A stretch of DNA of 34,655 nucleotides from Myxococcota bacterium (GCA_028278265.1 JANQET010000485.1:1-34655); one strand, 5' to 3'; counted from the stretch's first letter, positions 8,189 to 16,653 are shown. The notes: generated by a model from the letters alone, not told the origin. Made by a program: numbers and translations.

Positions 8189-8692
8189 TCAGCGGCCCTT
8201 GACCGACCACACATCCCCGTAGCTGTTCGGTGGAATGCGCACCTCGTCCGGGTTGTCCCGATTGTACACGGTGGAGGCGATGGAGATGAGCTGGGTATTG
8301 TCGCTCAGGGCCATCCATCCGTGAAACACTCCGGGGGGTACCGTGATCAGCAGGGGATTGCGCTCTCCGGTGACCACGGTTTGCATCACCTCGAAGCTGC
8401 TGCTCGCCGGTCGATCGTCCCGCAACACGAACTTGGCCGTTCCCTGGCTAATGAAGAAATAATCCCATAATTCCGTATGTTTATGGAATGCACGAATGGT
8501 TCCCGCGCAGGTGTCGCCCACCAGGTAAACCTGTCCGAACTGGGTGAAGTGGGGGTCGTTGGCTCGGACGATTTCGATCAGGTACCCCCGATCATCCACA
8601 TGGGCCTCGAGCGGCAGGAGCTGAACGTCATCAATCGTCCCCCAAACGAGCGGCTCGGGAGGGGGTGTGTTGGTCGAACCCTGATTGGTCAT
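8189..8692 (-). CDS. RmlC-like cupin (dTDP-4-dehydrorhamnose 3,5-epimerase family)
   Basis: A 167-residue double-stranded beta-helix protein. After a Pro-rich start come LLPLEAHVDDRGYLIEI (the DxRG substrate loop), FGQVYLVGDTCAGTIRAFHKH with the likely catalytic His region, LWDYFFISQGTAKFVLRDDR, ITVPPGVFHGWMALSD and a late Tyr-containing loop. This is the layout of RmlC-type 3,5-epimerases and related 3,4-ketoisomerases. It pairs with the RmlD-like gene 3 bases downstream. The gene is first in the minus-strand cluster and faces a 194-base divergent spacer (8693-8886) that probably holds promoters, though I saw no convincing -35/-10 pair. Confidence 0.82.
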   Translation of the reverse strand: MTNQGSTNTPPPEPLVWGTIDDVQLLPLEAHVDDRGYLIEIVRANDPHFTQFGQVYLVGDTCAGTIRAFHKHTELWDYFFISQGTAKFVLRDDRPASSSFEVMQTVVTGERNPLLITVPPGVFHGWMALSDNTQLISIASTVYNRDNPDEVRIPPNSYGDVWSVKGR

Positions 8693-8886
8693 CGCCGTCC
8701 CTTTCGCAGATTAAGGTTCATTATGACATCGGCGGCAAAGAGAACCATGAAAAAATAATCCAATTTTCTCGTTGAAGCACCGCCGGATAGACCGATTAGG
8801 GCCATTGACAGAATCCCATTTGCTTTATGGCAAAAGTTGGCTTACGATTTTTTCAGCAGATCACCTGCAACGCAAAGGTCTACGCG

Positions 8887-9279
8887 ATGCTTAACGAATC
8901 CAAGAAAAAGGTCTTAGAACTATTGGTGGCCCTGGCCTGGGCCGACGGGCGGATAGCCGAGGAGGAGACCGAAGTGCTCGAGGCGATGCTCGAATCGTTC
9001 GACGCGGACGAAGAGGACGCCAGTGCACTTCGCCAATGGGCTGCCCAGCCGCGGACCCTCGAGGAGGTGGATACTACGTCCCTCTCCCCGTCCGATGCGG
9101 TGCTTGCCTTGTCCCAGGCGGTGTTCATCACGTTCGTCGACGGGGTGCAGACGCCCGAAGAGCTCGACCTGCTCGGTGCCCTGGCGACCAAACTGGAGAT
9201 TCCCGAAGCAGAGGCCGGCGTCATTCTCGAACAATCCGCCGACCGGGCCAAGGCGCTCTTGCCGATGCTCAATTCCTAG
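8887..9279 (+). CDS. TerB-like (tellurite-resistance/DjlA-type) helical protein
   Basis: A 130-residue, strongly acidic helical protein. It has two TerB-type repeats: residues 8-36 (VLELLVALAWADGRIAEEE with the metal-type ADGRI loop) and 75-105 (LSQAVFITFVDGVQTPEELDLL). Such domains bind divalent metals and often sit at membrane-associated stress complexes, but the function is unknown when isolated. The frame opens at 8827. I prefer ATG 8887 because AAAGGT lies about 10 bases before it and the domain begins immediately after. The zinc-ribbon gene follows 7 bases downstream, suggesting a two-gene unit. Confidence 0.7.
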   Translation: MLNESKKKVLELLVALAWADGRIAEEETEVLEAMLESFDADEEDASALRQWAAQPRTLEEVDTTSLSPSDAVLALSQAVFITFVDGVQTPEELDLLGALATKLEIPEAEAGVILEQSADRAKALLPMLNS

Positions 9280-9286
9280 AGGTGCG

Positions 9287-9682
9287 ATGATGGCTCTGGA
9301 CTGTCCGCGCTGCCACGAAGTACAACTGCAGGAGATCGAAGTGGGCAAAGTGTTGCTCGACCGTTGCCCCCGCTGCGCCGGAATATGGTTTGATCACGAT
9401 GAGGTGGGGGGCATTATCGGTCGACGGGACGGGATCAAAAAGCTTGAATCGATCGTCCCGCCGCCCGAACGAGAGATCCCCTCGATGAGCTGTCCCCGGT
9501 GCCCTGACGTGTCGTTGCGCGAGTTGAAATACCGGGAGGTGGCCGACCGGGAGATCATCGCCTATCGCTGTGTCTCCTGCGCGGGCACCTGGATCGATCG
9601 GGGGGCCTTGCGGGAGGCCGAGGATCCCCAACTGGCCAAAACCCTCGAACACTATTTCGCCGCTGCGTTCGCCGACAAGTAA
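9287..9682 (+). CDS. Double TFIIB-type zinc-ribbon protein
   Basis: A 131-residue protein with two zf-TFIIB-like zinc ribbons. The first is residues 6-37 (CPRC then CPRCAGIWFD). The second is about 70-105 (CPRC then CVSCAGTWID). Each has two C-x-x-C knuckles and the G-x-W-x-D signature of this small-protein family. Function is unknown; family members are often found near membrane or proteolysis genes. Two adjacent ATGs (9287 and 9290) follow an AGAGGT ribosome site at the end of the TerB-like gene, so the pair is probably co-translated. Confidence 0.8.
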   Translation: MMALDCPRCHEVQLQEIEVGKVLLDRCPRCAGIWFDHDEVGGIIGRRDGIKKLESIVPPPEREIPSMSCPRCPDVSLRELKYREVADREIIAYRCVSCAGTWIDRGALREAEDPQLAKTLEHYFAAAFADK

Positions 9683-9701
9683 GAGCTCGCATGGGAAATG
9701 C

Positions 9702-10991
9702 CTAAGGCCATGAGGTTCGGTTCATGACAACCGCCCGCTTGGGATAGAACCGCTCCCGCAATTCACCAACCAAATAGAACGAACCGGCCACGAACACCAT
9801 TCCGTGCCGGCCCGCTTGGCGGATACCGAGATCGAGCGCGGCTTGTGCGTCGGGCTCGATGAGGGGCTCGAAGCCTGCCTCCCGCAACAGGTTCGCGGTC
9901 TGCGCGGCCTTGCAGGGGCGTTTGCCGTAAACGGTCGGTTGGGTTGCAACCACCACGTCGAATCGGCCGCTGAGCGGGGCGATCAATTCCGGCTTGGCCT
10001 TGGTCCCCAAAAAACCGATCACCGCCACCCGAGGTCCCGCGCCGCGATGACGCAGAGCGGCTCGCACGGCAACGGTGAGCTTCTCCGCGTTGTGGGCCCC
10101 GTCCAGCACAATCGCCGGACCGTCACCGCTTTTCAAATGTTCACACCGGCCGGCCAACGTCACCCGATTGTACGCATCATCGGCTGCGCTTTCGTCGAAC
10201 GGGATATTCGACCGGTGAGCGAACTGTCGCGCCGTCTCCATCGCAATCGCCCGGTTGTGGGCCAGCGCATCGGGTTGCGGGTCGATCCTGACCAACGGAG
10301 CCTCTACCTCTCGTGCCTCGGATTCGATGACCCCGAGGGCCGACCCACTCGCCCCGGTCACCAACGGGATCCCCGGCCTGGCGATGCCCGCCTTGTGCCA
10401 GGCGATCTGCTCCAGCGTCGGTCCCAGACTGATCACATGGTCCAGGCCCACGTTGGTGATCACCCCGACCGCCGTCTCCACGAACGAGGTCAGGTCGAAG
10501 CGCCCGCCGCAGCCCGCCTCGAACACCATCACGTCGACCCGCTCTCGGCGAAATGCTTCGAGGGCGATGGCCACCGAGGCCATCCCGTGGATCGAGGCGC
10601 GGGTGTCCGGGTGCACCAACGGTTTGGCAATTGGCATCACCCAGTCGACCAGATCGGCGAAACTGTCGGATGAGATGAATCGCCCGTTGATCCAGATCTT
10701 CTCGGTGGCCGATTGGAGGTAGGGAGAAACGTGCAACCCCACCTTGAGGCCGGCCGCCCAGAGGATGCCGGCAATGCCCGCGGCTACTGAGCCCTTGCCC
10801 GAGGTTCCGGCCACGTGGATCGCCGGCACACCCCGCTGAGGATGACGACAGCTTTCCAGGAAGCGCGCCATTTCCTCCATTCGCGCCCGTGGGTCTTTCG
10901 GCTTGGCCTCCCCCCGCTCCAGGGAGAGTCCGAGTCGAATCAATCCCTCGTTGATATCGTATTCAGCAGCTGAGTATCGTTCATACGTCAT
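9702..10991 (-). CDS. folC: Bifunctional dihydrofolate/folylpolyglutamate synthase
   Basis: A Mur-ligase-fold enzyme that adds glutamate to dihydropteroate and to tetrahydrofolates with ATP. The start segment MTYERYSAAEYD is typical, followed by AIHVAGTSGKGSVAAGIAGIL (P-loop), VGLHVSPYLQSATEKIWING, VMVFEAGCGGRFDLTS, ITNVGLDHVISLGPTLEQIAWHKAGI (with the metal-binding His) and IVLDGAHNAEKL in the C-terminal domain. The 429-residue length fits FolC. The frame stays open to a GTG at 11027, but homology starts at the ATG at 10991. It faces the TtcA-like gene across a 103-base divergent spacer. Confidence 0.94.
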   Translation of the reverse strand: MTYERYSAAEYDINEGLIRLGLSLERGEAKPKDPRARMEEMARFLESCRHPQRGVPAIHVAGTSGKGSVAAGIAGILWAAGLKVGLHVSPYLQSATEKIWINGRFISSDSFADLVDWVMPIAKPLVHPDTRASIHGMASVAIALEAFRRERVDVMVFEAGCGGRFDLTSFVETAVGVITNVGLDHVISLGPTLEQIAWHKAGIARPGIPLVTGASGSALGVIESEAREVEAPLVRIDPQPDALAHNRAIAMETARQFAHRSNIPFDESAADDAYNRVTLAGRCEHLKSGDGPAIVLDGAHNAEKLTVAVRAALRHRGAGPRVAVIGFLGTKAKPELIAPLSGRFDVVVATQPTVYGKRPCKAAQTANLLREAGFEPLIEPDAQAALDLGIRQAGRHGMVFVAGSFYLVGELRERFYPKRAVVMNRTSWP

Positions 10992-11094
10992 GGCGAAGGC
11001 ATACCCATTGGGGCAAGGGCTGTCCACGTCAATGTTGTTCAGCGCGTCGCTTTTGGGTAGAAGAGCGACTGGTTCTCGAAGCGGGAGTAAGAGG

Positions 11095-11832
11095 GTGACG
11101 ATAGAACAGAGAATTCACCGTCGGGTCGGCAAGGCCCTGCGCGAGCACAATATGATCGAAGAGGGGGATCGGATCTTAATCGCAGTCTCCGGGGGTAAGG
11201 ACTCGAGCACACTGGCGCGGATATTGACCGAAAAGCAGCGGTATCTCCCTGTAAAATATGAACTTTTCGGCTGCCATACGGTTGATGATTTTTTTGCCCG
11301 AAACGAGGAGGGGGAGCAAAAGCTGGATCAGCTGTTCCAGACCCTGGGCGTGCCGTTGATCCGCACCCAAGTCTCGGTTCTCAAACACCTGGACCAAGAC
11401 AAAAAGATGAACTGTTTCTTTTGCGCAATGATGCGCCGTAAGGCGGTGTTGGGCGAAGCGCAGAAACGCAGCTGCAACAAGGTAGCCTACGGCCACCACC
11501 TGGACGATGTCATCGAGACCCTGTTGATGAACATGTTCTACAAAGCGGAAATATCGACCATGCCGGCGCGGCTGGAGCTCAGTGATCACGATGTGACGTT
11601 CATTCGACCGCTCTGTTATGTCAAGGAACGCGAAATCATTACCTACGCGGAGCGCTACGCTTTGACCGAGGCCGGTCCCCCGTGTCCGTTCGGGGAAGGG
11701 GGTCGGCGCGCACGCATCAAACGGCTGATCAGCGAGCTGGCCGAGGAGGATCCCAAGATTCGCGACAACCTGTCCGCCGCGCTGGGGCGCGTCAAGCTCG
11801 ATTATCTCAAGGAAAAGCTGCGAGGGCATTGA
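11095..11832 (+). CDS. TtcA-like tRNA thiolation PP-loop protein
   Basis: A 245-residue PP-loop ATPase of the TtcA group, which activates a tRNA base by adenylation and inserts sulfur with help from an iron-sulfur cluster. It shows AVSGGKDSSTLARIL (PP-loop), the central C-x-x-C in MNCFFCAMMRRK, VAYGHHLDDVIETLLMNMF and FIRPLCYVKEREI. A late Cys in GPPCPFGEGG could be the third cluster ligand. It is shorter than Escherichia TtcA (about 310), mainly at the C-terminus. The start is GTG at 11095 with GGGAG 7 bases upstream; the frame is open further upstream, but that part lacks homology and overlaps the folC promoter region. Confidence 0.85.
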   Translation: MTIEQRIHRRVGKALREHNMIEEGDRILIAVSGGKDSSTLARILTEKQRYLPVKYELFGCHTVDDFFARNEEGEQKLDQLFQTLGVPLIRTQVSVLKHLDQDKKMNCFFCAMMRRKAVLGEAQKRSCNKVAYGHHLDDVIETLLMNMFYKAEISTMPARLELSDHDVTFIRPLCYVKEREIITYAERYALTEAGPPCPFGEGGRRARIKRLISELAEEDPKIRDNLSAALGRVKLDYLKEKLRGH

Positions 11833-11858
11833 ATCAGTCCGGCCCTTTATCTTTTTTT
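11823..11858 (+). terminator. Candidate intrinsic terminator after the TtcA-like gene
   Basis: AGGGC (11823-11827) pairs with GCCCT (11842-11846), and the T-rich tract TTTATCTTTTTTT follows at once (to 11858). The stem is only 5 bp with a 14-base loop and overlaps the stop codon, so efficiency is uncertain. Confidence 0.4.
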
Positions 11859-11947
11859 GAATTGCCGTTAAAATACAGAGTTTTTTAACCCGTTCGAGTG
11901 GTTGAAAGAGTGATCCGAACTGGGACATCAGAGCAACGGAGGAAACG

Positions 11948-12127
11948 ATGAGGTACTGCTGGTTAGTGATCTGTCTGTTTTGTGCGGCAATTGTCCTGGT
12001 CGTTCCCACCTGCACCAAGGGTGAGATTGAGCAGCCACCTGCCGGTGGGGATGCGGACGGGGATGGGGACGGGGACGCGGATGGAGATGCGGACGGGGAC
12101 GCGGACGGGGACTCCGACACGGATTAG
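11948..12127 (+). CDS. Very short Asp-rich lipoprotein-like protein
   Basis: A 59-residue protein. Residues 1-22 form a hydrophobic signal ending in VVPTC, a weak lipobox with Cys22. Residues 35-59 are a pure Asp-x repeat (DADGDGDGDADGD pattern) that runs to the TAG stop with no folded domain after it. GGAGG at 11940-11944 lies 3-4 bases before the ATG, and codon choice (GAC/GAT alternating) matches the two larger Asp-rich lipoproteins in the window, so it is probably expressed. It may be a remnant whose C-terminal domain was lost, or a short surface tether. Reading on after the TAG gives nothing domain-like. Confidence 0.6.
   Translation: MRYCWLVICLFCAAIVLVVPTCTKGEIEQPPAGGDADGDGDGDADGDADGDADGDSDTD
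12050..12124 (+). repeat. Asp-x codon repeat, copy 1
   Basis: A 6-base period of GAT/GAC alternating with GCG, GGG or GGA encodes 25 residues of Asp-Ala-Asp-Gly type. It is the same kind of tract as at 17302-17550 and 28652-28822. Confidence 0.85.
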
Positions 12128-12154
12128 AAAGTTCTTATTTCGATCGGCGAAAGC

Positions 12155-13738
12155 TCAGTGACTTGCCAGACGGTCGAACATCACCCTGAGCGCCTTGTCC
12201 CGCGCGTTGGCGTACCCGTCGTGACCGGCGGTCAGCGCAAACAGGGCGGGATAGAGATAGGCCGAATTCAATGAAAACGCTCGGATCATACGGGCGACCA
12301 GCGGATGGTCGATCCCGAGCTGATAGTGGCGGAGGTTGCTGGAACCGTCCACCCGGACCCAGGGGAGCTTTTGCTGGACCGCCGGATTGATCTTCAGCTT
12401 GAACGGTTTCGGTTCGTCCGGCAGGGCAAAGGCGCCGGAGCGAATCTCCCCTCGCACGGCATCGAGAAAGGCCCGCTCCCTGGGGTTGAGTCGAGTCTCA
12501 GGAATCATCTCTCCGGGTTTTTGGCCAATCCAGCGGCTGATTTTTTGTAGCCGCTCCCCAATTCGCGTCAGCCATCCCACGCCGATACCACCAGTGCGGG
12601 CGCGCAAGGGCGGGGTGTCCAGCTCCACTTCGGCGAGTTGTTCCAAAAAGCGGCGCTGGCGGTGATCCAGGCGCAGGATCAGCTGATCGGAGATGTCATA
12701 GCGGTCGAGCGACGCGTCCACATCCACCGCGTGAATCGGCCCCCGTTTGGAGGCTGCCAACACCTCCTGCAGCTCATAGGGGCGGCCAAAGGCCCGTTTG
12801 AAAATCCGCGCACCGGCGAGCAGCCGTTCGTCCCCGGTGCTGCGATGGCGTTCGAAGAGCAGTTCCAGTGCCCTTTTTCGGGCCAGATCGTTGAATTTGG
12901 CCAACCGGGGGCCGACCCGTTGGTACAGCCGTTCGGCGGCGCGGGTCAACGTGCCCCAAGTCTGGGCAAAATCCCGATCCTTTTCGTGGACCACGGCGTG
13001 GAACAACAGGCCGCTGTTGACCGGGCGCACCCTGCTCTCACCAATGATACCGTGGCGCAGCCGATGGATCCGGCAGACATCGTCGATCAGGGGCAGCCCG
13101 ATCACCGCCCTCAGCCGGGGATTGGTGATCTCGACCTGGATCAGACAGTCGTCCACTTTCAGGCCTTGACTGATCTGCTTGCCGTTGACCGAGATCGGCA
13201 GTTGGGCAAAGCGGCAGCGCTCCTTGAGAATGCGCTTCTCAGCGGCGATATCTCTCTTCTTGCTATAGACCACGAATGAGGTGTGTGCGCTGGTCGCCGC
13301 CATCATTCTTCGGGGCGGACGGTGCGGCATGAACACGATTTTCTGCATGTGATCGCCGGCCCAGAAGACGATCTCCACCTTGCGCGGTTGTTTGGCGAAC
13401 GCGGCGAGGATGCCCAGCCCCCACTCCTCCTCGAGGGCGATCAAATTTTGGTGGCGTTCATCGTCCGCCTGGCTGGGATCGACAACCACGGCGAGTCGCT
13501 TGACCAGGTTGGACAGAGCGTGGGTGCAATCGCAGCGCACGGCCAAGTACCGGCGGTTCAGCTCGACCTCGATTCGACTGGGGGCGAAACTCGCCGCAAG
13601 GGCGACCAACTCGACACAGTATTCGCTCTTGGACTTGAAGCGGCGCTCGGTGAGCTTGCGAATCTCGGCGTTGACATCGACGCCGAACAGCTCCCCGTTT
13701 CGCGAGGTGGTCGAAAGTTCTGGCGAGGCCCGGACCAT
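12155..13738 (-). CDS. Degenerate HSP90/GHKL-like protein, partner of the upstream ATPase
   Basis: A 527-residue soluble protein of no named family that I recognise. Residues 38-60 (SEYCVELVALAASFAPSRIEVE) align by eye with the N-box of its neighbour (VFLRELAQNARDAGASRIDV), but the Asn and Asp that hold Mg-ATP are Leu47 and Ser50. A later EEEWGLGILAAFA resembles the neighbour's GRFGVGFWAVLL. It therefore looks like a pseudo-ATPase copy of the GHKL fold, followed by an Arg-rich helical region and a C-terminal segment (YLYPALFALTAGHDGYANARDKA). The ATG shares its A with the upstream TAA (TAATG), so the two proteins are made together and probably form a complex. An upstream extension of the frame to 14029 lies inside the neighbour and is rejected. 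Confidence 0.6.
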   Translation of the reverse strand: MVRASPELSTTSRNGELFGVDVNAEIRKLTERRFKSKSEYCVELVALAASFAPSRIEVELNRRYLAVRCDCTHALSNLVKRLAVVVDPSQADDERHQNLIALEEEWGLGILAAFAKQPRKVEIVFWAGDHMQKIVFMPHRPPRRMMAATSAHTSFVVYSKKRDIAAEKRILKERCRFAQLPISVNGKQISQGLKVDDCLIQVEITNPRLRAVIGLPLIDDVCRIHRLRHGIIGESRVRPVNSGLLFHAVVHEKDRDFAQTWGTLTRAAERLYQRVGPRLAKFNDLARKRALELLFERHRSTGDERLLAGARIFKRAFGRPYELQEVLAASKRGPIHAVDVDASLDRYDISDQLILRLDHRQRRFLEQLAEVELDTPPLRARTGGIGVGWLTRIGERLQKISRWIGQKPGEMIPETRLNPRERAFLDAVRGEIRSGAFALPDEPKPFKLKINPAVQQKLPWVRVDGSSNLRHYQLGIDHPLVARMIRAFSLNSAYLYPALFALTAGHDGYANARDKALRVMFDRLASH

Positions 13739-16653
13739 TACCACTCCTCGATGACCTGGCGGGCGGTGAGGCGGCGGATGCGATCCTGTTGTTTCCGCAA
13801 CAACGAGCTGCGACTGAGCAACACGTCGATGAGGAAAAATGCGGACAAGCGTAGGTCCTCCTCTCCCAATTCGGCGATGCGTTTGATCTTGTCGTCGTGA
13901 ACTGAAACCGCGATGAACCGGGAGGGCCAGTGATCGAGCCCCCCCAATTTGAGCTCCGATAGATCGATATCTCGGCTCAACGTTTTGAGCTTGAGGCAGG
14001 GCCGCACCAAGTCGAGTGGCAGACCGCATTGGGCCAACAGGGTGTTGACCTCGCCGAGCAAGCGGCCGGTTCGCTTCAGCTGGGGGGGAAGTTCGTGGGT
14101 CGGCAGCGGCTTGATAAGGGCCACCTCTCCGAGATCGAGCGCTCCGGGGAGCTGGCGAATCAACTTACCGAAAGCCTCGTCAGCGGCGTTGAGCACCAGC
14201 GCGCCGTTTTTCACGGCGTGTTTGACCAGCCGGGTGCGGTACTGGGAGAACCAAAGGGTGCCCTTGCGCCCCATGGCCAGGGCCTGGGTCAGCGAGATCA
14301 TCCGCCGTCCCGGACCGAGCAGGGGGAGGAGGCGCCGCTTGGCCAACCCGTTGCGTTTGATCCATTTTTGCGGGCGCAAAAGGATATCGGTGACCATTTT
14401 GGCCGCCACTTTGTGTTGCTCGTCGATTCCCTTGACGGTGAACAGCACCCGCTTTCCTCGACGGGTGAAGTGGAGTAGCACGGCGAGTCCCAAAATGAAC
14501 GCGGCGGCCAATCCGGCGATGATCATCCCGGAGCCGACCGCCGACCCTGCGGCGAGGCCCAGCCCCAACTCGAGTGGTCGATCGGCTGACGAGGGCACCG
14601 GGGAGGAATCGGCGAGTGGCGGTTCGGGTGTGTGGGTGAAGGTGCCCGGAGGACGGGGGGATTGGCTGGTACCGGTGGCATCGATGGTCTTCCAGCGCTT
14701 GTCCCGATACTCGATCCAGGCGTGGAGCTCGGATGCGGCCCGCCCCTCCCTGCCGACCAGACCTACGGCCAAGCGGGCGGGAATTGACGCCCGGCGAAGC
14801 ATGGCAATGGCCACGGTGTTCTTCACGTCGCAGTCACCGACGCCGATGTCGAGCACAAAATCGAGCCAACCCTGGGTGGGGTTGCCGGTGAGGAAGGCGG
14901 CATAAGTGCGGGCGGCCGATTCCGATCGGTCGTAGTGCAGGCGATACTCCACAAATCGGCGGATTCGCTCCACCGTGGCGGCTGTGGTGGGTTCTCGAGC
15001 GGCCTGGTGCACCACCTCCTCGAGCTCCTTGGGCAGGGTCATTTTTTCGGGCAGCACCAGGAGGCGCCGTTGATGTTTCGTTTTGAGGCGCTGCACCCGC
15101 GGTCCGGTGCGATAGGCGAGCACTCCGCCGGTCGGTTTGTCCAAGACGATCATCGGTTCCCCGGCTGCACTGAAACGCAGTCCGGTGATTGGCCGGCGAT
15201 TCAATCGCACGCTGGACGCGTCGATCAGATAGCCGGTGGGGACCGGAATGACCACATGCCTCACCCCTGGTTCGAGCTTCATACTGACTTCGAGGCAGTT
15301 CTTGTTGCAGCGGTAGTTGGGCGCTTGAGTCCGCGGCACGGGAAGGACGCCGAGAATGCCGCGACCCGCGTCCAGATTCTCAGCCACGGTGAGCCGAAAA
15401 TTGACATCTTCAGGGGGGCGATAGGCAAAGGTGGTGGGGAAATTGATCATCGAGGGATTGACCACCGGACCGCTGAACGAGAGCGGCTTGCCGATCGGAA
15501 TCGGCGAGTAGGTGAACATCGATGAACCGACCGTTCCCTCACCACCCGGCGATGAGCCGAATGCGGAGATCGTCGAGCGGTGTTCCAGGAACAGCCGCGT
15601 CGAGTAGGTGATCAGCCCGGCACAACAGATCACCAATGCGACCAGGCCGACGACCGCCACCGGTTTGATCGCTTTTTTCAACCGCAAATCGTCAATTACG
15701 TCGAGGAGGAAATCGATTAGCCGCCGTCCAGCGGTTCGTGGGTAGAGGTTGTCCAGGTAGATGCGGATCAGGGTCCGCATCTGGCGGCGAGCGATCCGGC
15801 GAACCCGGGCCAGGGCCCGGTCATCGACCACGGCGCGGCGATCCAGGGTTACGTTCAGCCGGTTGCCGTTGAGCAGGTAAACCGGTGCCAATCCTTCGGG
15901 GTAGTCGATACCGCTGGCCTTGCTCACCCCGCAGCGCAGCTCGTCGAGTACCGTGCCGTGCCAGACGAGCAACCCCCTGGCGTAGAGATCCACTCTGGGC
16001 CTCTCGCCCAGGCCGACCGCGCCCTCGACCGAACCGGTGCGAAACGGCATCCAGCAGGGACCGTCCAGAGAGAATTCTTCAGTGATTTCGGCCTTGTTGT
16101 AGTAGATGGGAAGTGGGCGATTCTTGCGGTCCGCTTGTCGGAGATAGCGGCAGTAGCGGCTCAACGAAAGGCGCATTTCGATTTGGGTACGCTCGGCTTC
16201 CTGGTCGTTGCGCACGGGGATCTGCAGGCGAATTCGCGTCCCCGGTCGCTTGAGCTCGCAGGGGATGGGGCGATGCTGTTCCAACCCCCCGTCGATCGCC
16301 ATGCCGAACTGTTCGGCCGCCCGGGTGCGGGACTCGATCGTGATCAGCGACGGCTTGATCAGCAGTACAGCCCAAAATCCCACACCGAATCGACCCGCAC
16401 TGGTGACCTCGTCCTCTTTGCTCGAAGCGTACAGGGTAAACAGAAACTTCTGGGCGTGTTCGAAATCCATTCCCCGGCCGTTGTCGGCAAACGTCAGGAT
16501 CAGCGCGTCGTCTTTCAATCTCGTTCGCACATCGATGCGACTGGCGCCCGCGTCCCGCGCATTTTGGGCGAGCTCCCGCAAAAAGACCATCCGATCCTGT
16601 CCATAGCGGTGGCCTTCTCGTTGTGCCCGTTTTTTGAAATCAGTGCCGCGCAC
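13738..16653 (-). CDS. HSP90-like GHKL ATPase fused to membrane-spanning transglutaminase-like domain
   Basis: A 971-residue fusion. Residues 20-95 carry a complete GHKL ATP site: ELAQNARDA (E27, N31, D34), FADNGRGM (D57, G59, G61) and GRFGVGFW (87-94), most like HSP90/MORC-type ATPases. An HSP90-like middle region runs to about 320 (LYARGLLVW, LNVTLDRRAVVDD). TM1 is about 331-350. Residues 351-706 include a transglutaminase-like domain with C608 (VGDCDVKNTVAIAMLRRASIPARL), H644 (ELHAWIEY) and D658 (TIDATG). TM2 is about 707-729, and the last 240 residues are basic and helical. The topology would put the ATPase inside the cell and the Cys-protease fold outside. The start is GTG at 16653. I know no characterised protein with this architecture. 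Confidence 0.8.
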   Translation of the reverse strand: MRGTDFKKRAQREGHRYGQDRMVFLRELAQNARDAGASRIDVRTRLKDDALILTFADNGRGMDFEHAQKFLFTLYASSKEDEVTSAGRFGVGFWAVLLIKPSLITIESRTRAAEQFGMAIDGGLEQHRPIPCELKRPGTRIRLQIPVRNDQEAERTQIEMRLSLSRYCRYLRQADRKNRPLPIYYNKAEITEEFSLDGPCWMPFRTGSVEGAVGLGERPRVDLYARGLLVWHGTVLDELRCGVSKASGIDYPEGLAPVYLLNGNRLNVTLDRRAVVDDRALARVRRIARRQMRTLIRIYLDNLYPRTAGRRLIDFLLDVIDDLRLKKAIKPVAVVGLVALVICCAGLITYSTRLFLEHRSTISAFGSSPGGEGTVGSSMFTYSPIPIGKPLSFSGPVVNPSMINFPTTFAYRPPEDVNFRLTVAENLDAGRGILGVLPVPRTQAPNYRCNKNCLEVSMKLEPGVRHVVIPVPTGYLIDASSVRLNRRPITGLRFSAAGEPMIVLDKPTGGVLAYRTGPRVQRLKTKHQRRLLVLPEKMTLPKELEEVVHQAAREPTTAATVERIRRFVEYRLHYDRSESAARTYAAFLTGNPTQGWLDFVLDIGVGDCDVKNTVAIAMLRRASIPARLAVGLVGREGRAASELHAWIEYRDKRWKTIDATGTSQSPRPPGTFTHTPEPPLADSSPVPSSADRPLELGLGLAAGSAVGSGMIIAGLAAAFILGLAVLLHFTRRGKRVLFTVKGIDEQHKVAAKMVTDILLRPQKWIKRNGLAKRRLLPLLGPGRRMISLTQALAMGRKGTLWFSQYRTRLVKHAVKNGALVLNAADEAFGKLIRQLPGALDLGEVALIKPLPTHELPPQLKRTGRLLGEVNTLLAQCGLPLDLVRPCLKLKTLSRDIDLSELKLGGLDHWPSRFIAVSVHDDKIKRIAELGEEDLRLSAFFLIDVLLSRSSLLRKQQDRIRRLTARQVIEEW

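Noticed and set aside
8805-8830. Promoter with TTGACA at 8805-8810 before the TerB-like gene
   Set aside because: No acceptable -10 hexamer lies 16-18 bases downstream, so the -35 match alone is not enough.
11176-12120. Long minus-strand ORF starting with Ser-Pro repeats
   Set aside because: It is antisense to the TtcA-like gene and the short Asp-rich lipoprotein, with no domain pattern.
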